8,238 nt of DNA. Source: Paenibacillus sp. GTDB taxonomy: Bacteria; Bacillota; Bacilli; Paenibacillales; NBRC-103111. Where the stretch lies: assembly GCA_029239545.1 (NCBI GenBank), contig JARBUQ010000182.1, positions 1 to 8,238 of the forward strand, read 5' to 3'. Positions 6,774 through 8,238 of this stretch are shown here, in pieces (positions within the stretch are counted from its first letter, which is position 1; every line of letters starts with the position of its first letter). The notes beneath the pieces were generated by a model. It saw only the letters and a program-made list of their open reading frames with translations, did not search any database and was not told where the DNA came from. The translations under genes and the position numbers were made by a program.

Positions 6774-8063
6774 TCAGCGCCCGGCGTCGGCGTCGGCCGC
6801 TGCGAATAGCGGTGCGAGCTTGTCCTGCAGCGCGCGCTCGAGATACGGCGTCGCGTGCAGCTCCACGACGAAGCTGCGGTAGGCCGCGACTTTGGCGGCC
6901 TGCGCGGCGCTGAGCAGCGGCTCGACGCTCTGCGGAACAGCGCTGAGCGCCGACGCATCTGCAGCCTCAACGGAGCGGCTGCCTGTACCCGCCGTCTGCT
7001 TCTGCTTGACGGCGCGAATGAGCAAATTCTTAGGCGTGTGCTCCAAATCGATGAATTCCAGGATCTGCGTCTTGTAGCCGAGCAAATCCAGCAGCGAGGC
7101 GCGGATCGAGTCTGTAGCCAGCGCAGCGAATCGCTCGCGAATAATCCCGTGCCCCAGCATCGGGCCGAGTCGGGCATTCTCCAGCTGGCTGAACAGCTCG
7201 TGCTGGCAGCACGGCACGGATAGAATGACGTCCGCCTCCCAGCGGACTGCCTTCTCTAATGCGGCGTCAGTCGCCGTATCACAGGCATGCAGCGTGACGA
7301 CCATGTCAACACGCTCCAAGCCCTTATACTGCGCGATGTCTCCGACGAGGAACTGCAGACGGTCGAGCCCCAGCTTCTTCGCCAAGCCGCTGCAATGCGC
7401 TATGACCTCTTCCTTCAAGTCCAAGCCAATAACTTGGATATCAAGCTTGCGCACTTCCTTCAGATAGTGGTATAACGCGAAGGTTAGATAGGACTTGCCG
7501 CAGCCGAAGTCCACTATGTTCAATGTCCGTCCTGTCTGCAGCGAACCAACCACGTCCTCGACCATCTCCAAGTAGCGGTTGATCTGGCGGAATTTATCAT
7601 ACTTGGCAGCAAGCACCTTGCCCTGCGCATTCATAACACCAAGCTCAACAAGGAAAGGAACCGGATTGCCTTCCTCAAGCAAGTATTGCTTCTTGCGATT
7701 ATGCGTGGTAACAACCTGTTCCGTGCGGGTGGGGGCTTTCTTCAGAATCGAAGCTTCCCCCTTCTTATTCATAAGAATGTGGTAGTCTGCCTCATTCGTC
7801 TGAACGAGACCTTGCTTGAACGTTCCGCTCAGCAACAGCTCCGCCATATGGCCCGCTGCAAGAGATAGTTCCACATTCTCATGAGTCACTTTTCGCGCAT
7901 AATGATACTCGAACTGCACCATTAATCCAGCTTTAAGCTGAACCTGCTTTATTTTTACCTTATAGATTCCGTCGCCAGTTTTGTGCTTAGGGTTAGAGAT
8001 GACGGCCTGCACGAGTTCGTTGGATGTGATTATTTGGGTGAATAGGGATAATAGTTTGTTCAT
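6774..8063 (-). CDS. Class I SAM-dependent methyltransferase (Methyltransf_32-like)
   Basis: 429 aa from the chosen start. The catalytic Rossmann domain lies about residues 145-335. SAM-binding motif I is VDFGCGKSYLTF (D185, G187, C188, G189). It is followed by the acidic motif VIGLDLKEEV, then TLHACDTATDAAL (H259, C261, D262) and SVPCCQHEL (P284, C285, C286, H288). The HACD and PCC motifs are typical of the Methyltransf_32 family; in this group the substrate is mostly unproven and may be RNA. The N-terminal part (about 1-140) is a conserved accessory domain ending in the HNRKKQYLL segment. The ATG at 8063 is preferred because GGAGCAGGA lies at 8080-8072 with 8-base spacing. The in-frame ATG at 8093 (ten residues longer) has no ribosome site. 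The C-terminus has an Ala-rich, high-GC tail, and a coding-looking stretch continues beyond the stop in another frame, so the true end may differ. Convergent with the heparinase-like gene. Confidence 0.9.
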   Translation of the reverse strand: MNKLLSLFTQIITSNELVQAVISNPKHKTGDGIYKVKIKQVQLKAGLMVQFEYHYARKVTHENVELSLAAGHMAELLLSGTFKQGLVQTNEADYHILMNKKGEASILKKAPTRTEQVVTTHNRKKQYLLEEGNPVPFLVELGVMNAQGKVLAAKYDKFRQINRYLEMVEDVVGSLQTGRTLNIVDFGCGKSYLTFALYHYLKEVRKLDIQVIGLDLKEEVIAHCSGLAKKLGLDRLQFLVGDIAQYKGLERVDMVVTLHACDTATDAALEKAVRWEADVILSVPCCQHELFSQLENARLGPMLGHGIIRERFAALATDSIRASLLDLLGYKTQILEFIDLEHTPKNLLIRAVKQKQTAGTGSRSVEAADASALSAVPQSVEPLLSAAQAAKVAAYRSFVVELHATPYLERALQDKLAPLFAAADADAGR

Positions 8064-8123
8064 GTTCGAAGTCCTGCTCCATTCATGCTTCATTAATATG
8101 CCGGATATCCAGCTATGGCTCCC

Positions 8124-8152
8124 ATTATAACCTATATGAGGAACGTTATCAC
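8124..8152 (-). promoter_or_regulatory. Sigma-A promoter for the methyltransferase gene
   Basis: On the minus strand, a perfect -10 TATAAT (8129-8124) is preceded by a 17-bp spacer and a -35 GTGATA (8152-8147), which matches 4 of 6 positions. Transcription should begin near 8117, giving a leader of about 54 bases to the preferred ATG at 8063, or about 24 to the ATG at 8093. The -35 element overlaps the stop codon of the upstream DUF4870 gene. No terminator separates the two genes, so cotranscription is also possible. Confidence 0.7.
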
Positions 8153-8238
8153 TTCAGGAAGCGAATGGTCAGCGGATAGCGGTAGGACTCACCTTGTGAG
8201 GCTTTTAAAGTAGCAATAATAACTAGAATGAAAGCTCC
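8149..8238 (-). CDS. DUF4870 (Tic20-like) small membrane protein, C-terminal fragment
   Basis: Partial gene entering from the right edge on the minus strand: 29 codons plus a TGA stop at 8151-8149. The translation ends in ATLKASQGESYRYPLTIRF followed by Leu-Lys. A hydrophobic helix end followed by a short K-A-x-x-G-E-x-YRYPLTIRF-hydrophobic-K tail is, from memory of the family, the characteristic C-terminus of Firmicute DUF4870/Tic20-like membrane proteins of about 100-120 aa. The preceding residues GAFILVII would be the end of the last membrane helix. The function of the family is not established. The gene sits 85 bases upstream of the preferred methyltransferase start, in the same direction. 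Confidence 0.75.
   Translation of the reverse strand, partial: GAFILVIIATLKASQGESYRYPLTIRFLK

Noticed and set aside
6855..7223. 122-codon plus-strand open frame opposite the methyltransferase gene.
   Set aside because: Arises from the high-GC antisense strand; the minus-strand reading has clear methyltransferase motifs.

Overview
The window looks like chromosomal DNA of a Paenibacillus-type low-to-mid GC Firmicute. This is inferred from gene content and protein style. A large membrane-anchored AraC (YesN-type) regulator is followed by an LplA-type lipoprotein sugar-binding protein and a signal-less heparinase II/III-family protein. Strong AGGAGG-type ribosome sites and a DUF4870 protein ending YRYPLTIRF fit the same picture. 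There are no RNA genes, CRISPR arrays, insertion sequences or phage genes.

Left to right: 1-198 is non-coding as far as I can see. A YesN-like transmembrane regulator lies at 199-2577 (+). A 189-bp intergenic region follows, holding a well-conserved tandem direct repeat that is a good operator candidate. An extracellular solute-binding lipoprotein lies at 2767-4386 (+). A 307-bp gap contains a strong intrinsic terminator (4506-4536), a promoter-like motif just before it, and small GC-rich hairpins. A heparinase II/III-family protein lies at 4694-6577 (+). A convergent 196-bp gap separates it from a class I SAM-dependent methyltransferase on the minus strand (6774-8063). That gene has a good sigma-A promoter (8124-8152). 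The last 30 codons of a DUF4870 (Tic20-like) membrane protein enter from the right edge on the minus strand (8149-8238).

The three plus-strand genes read as part of a carbohydrate sensing, uptake and degradation locus. The regulator senses an extracellular signal and probably controls the binding-protein gene through the repeats just downstream of its own stop codon. The lipoprotein would capture an oligosaccharide at the cell surface, and the cytoplasmic heparinase-like protein would cleave the imported product, possibly a uronic-acid-containing oligosaccharide. ABC permease genes are not in the window. The minus-strand pair is housekeeping-like and unrelated.

The points most worth checking are the 25-bp tandem operator-like repeat (20/25 identical, period 32 bp), the promoter-then-terminator arrangement ahead of the heparinase gene, and the coding-looking tail beyond the methyltransferase stop that a single-base shift would join to the gene. 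I found no clear evidence of a wholly new system.
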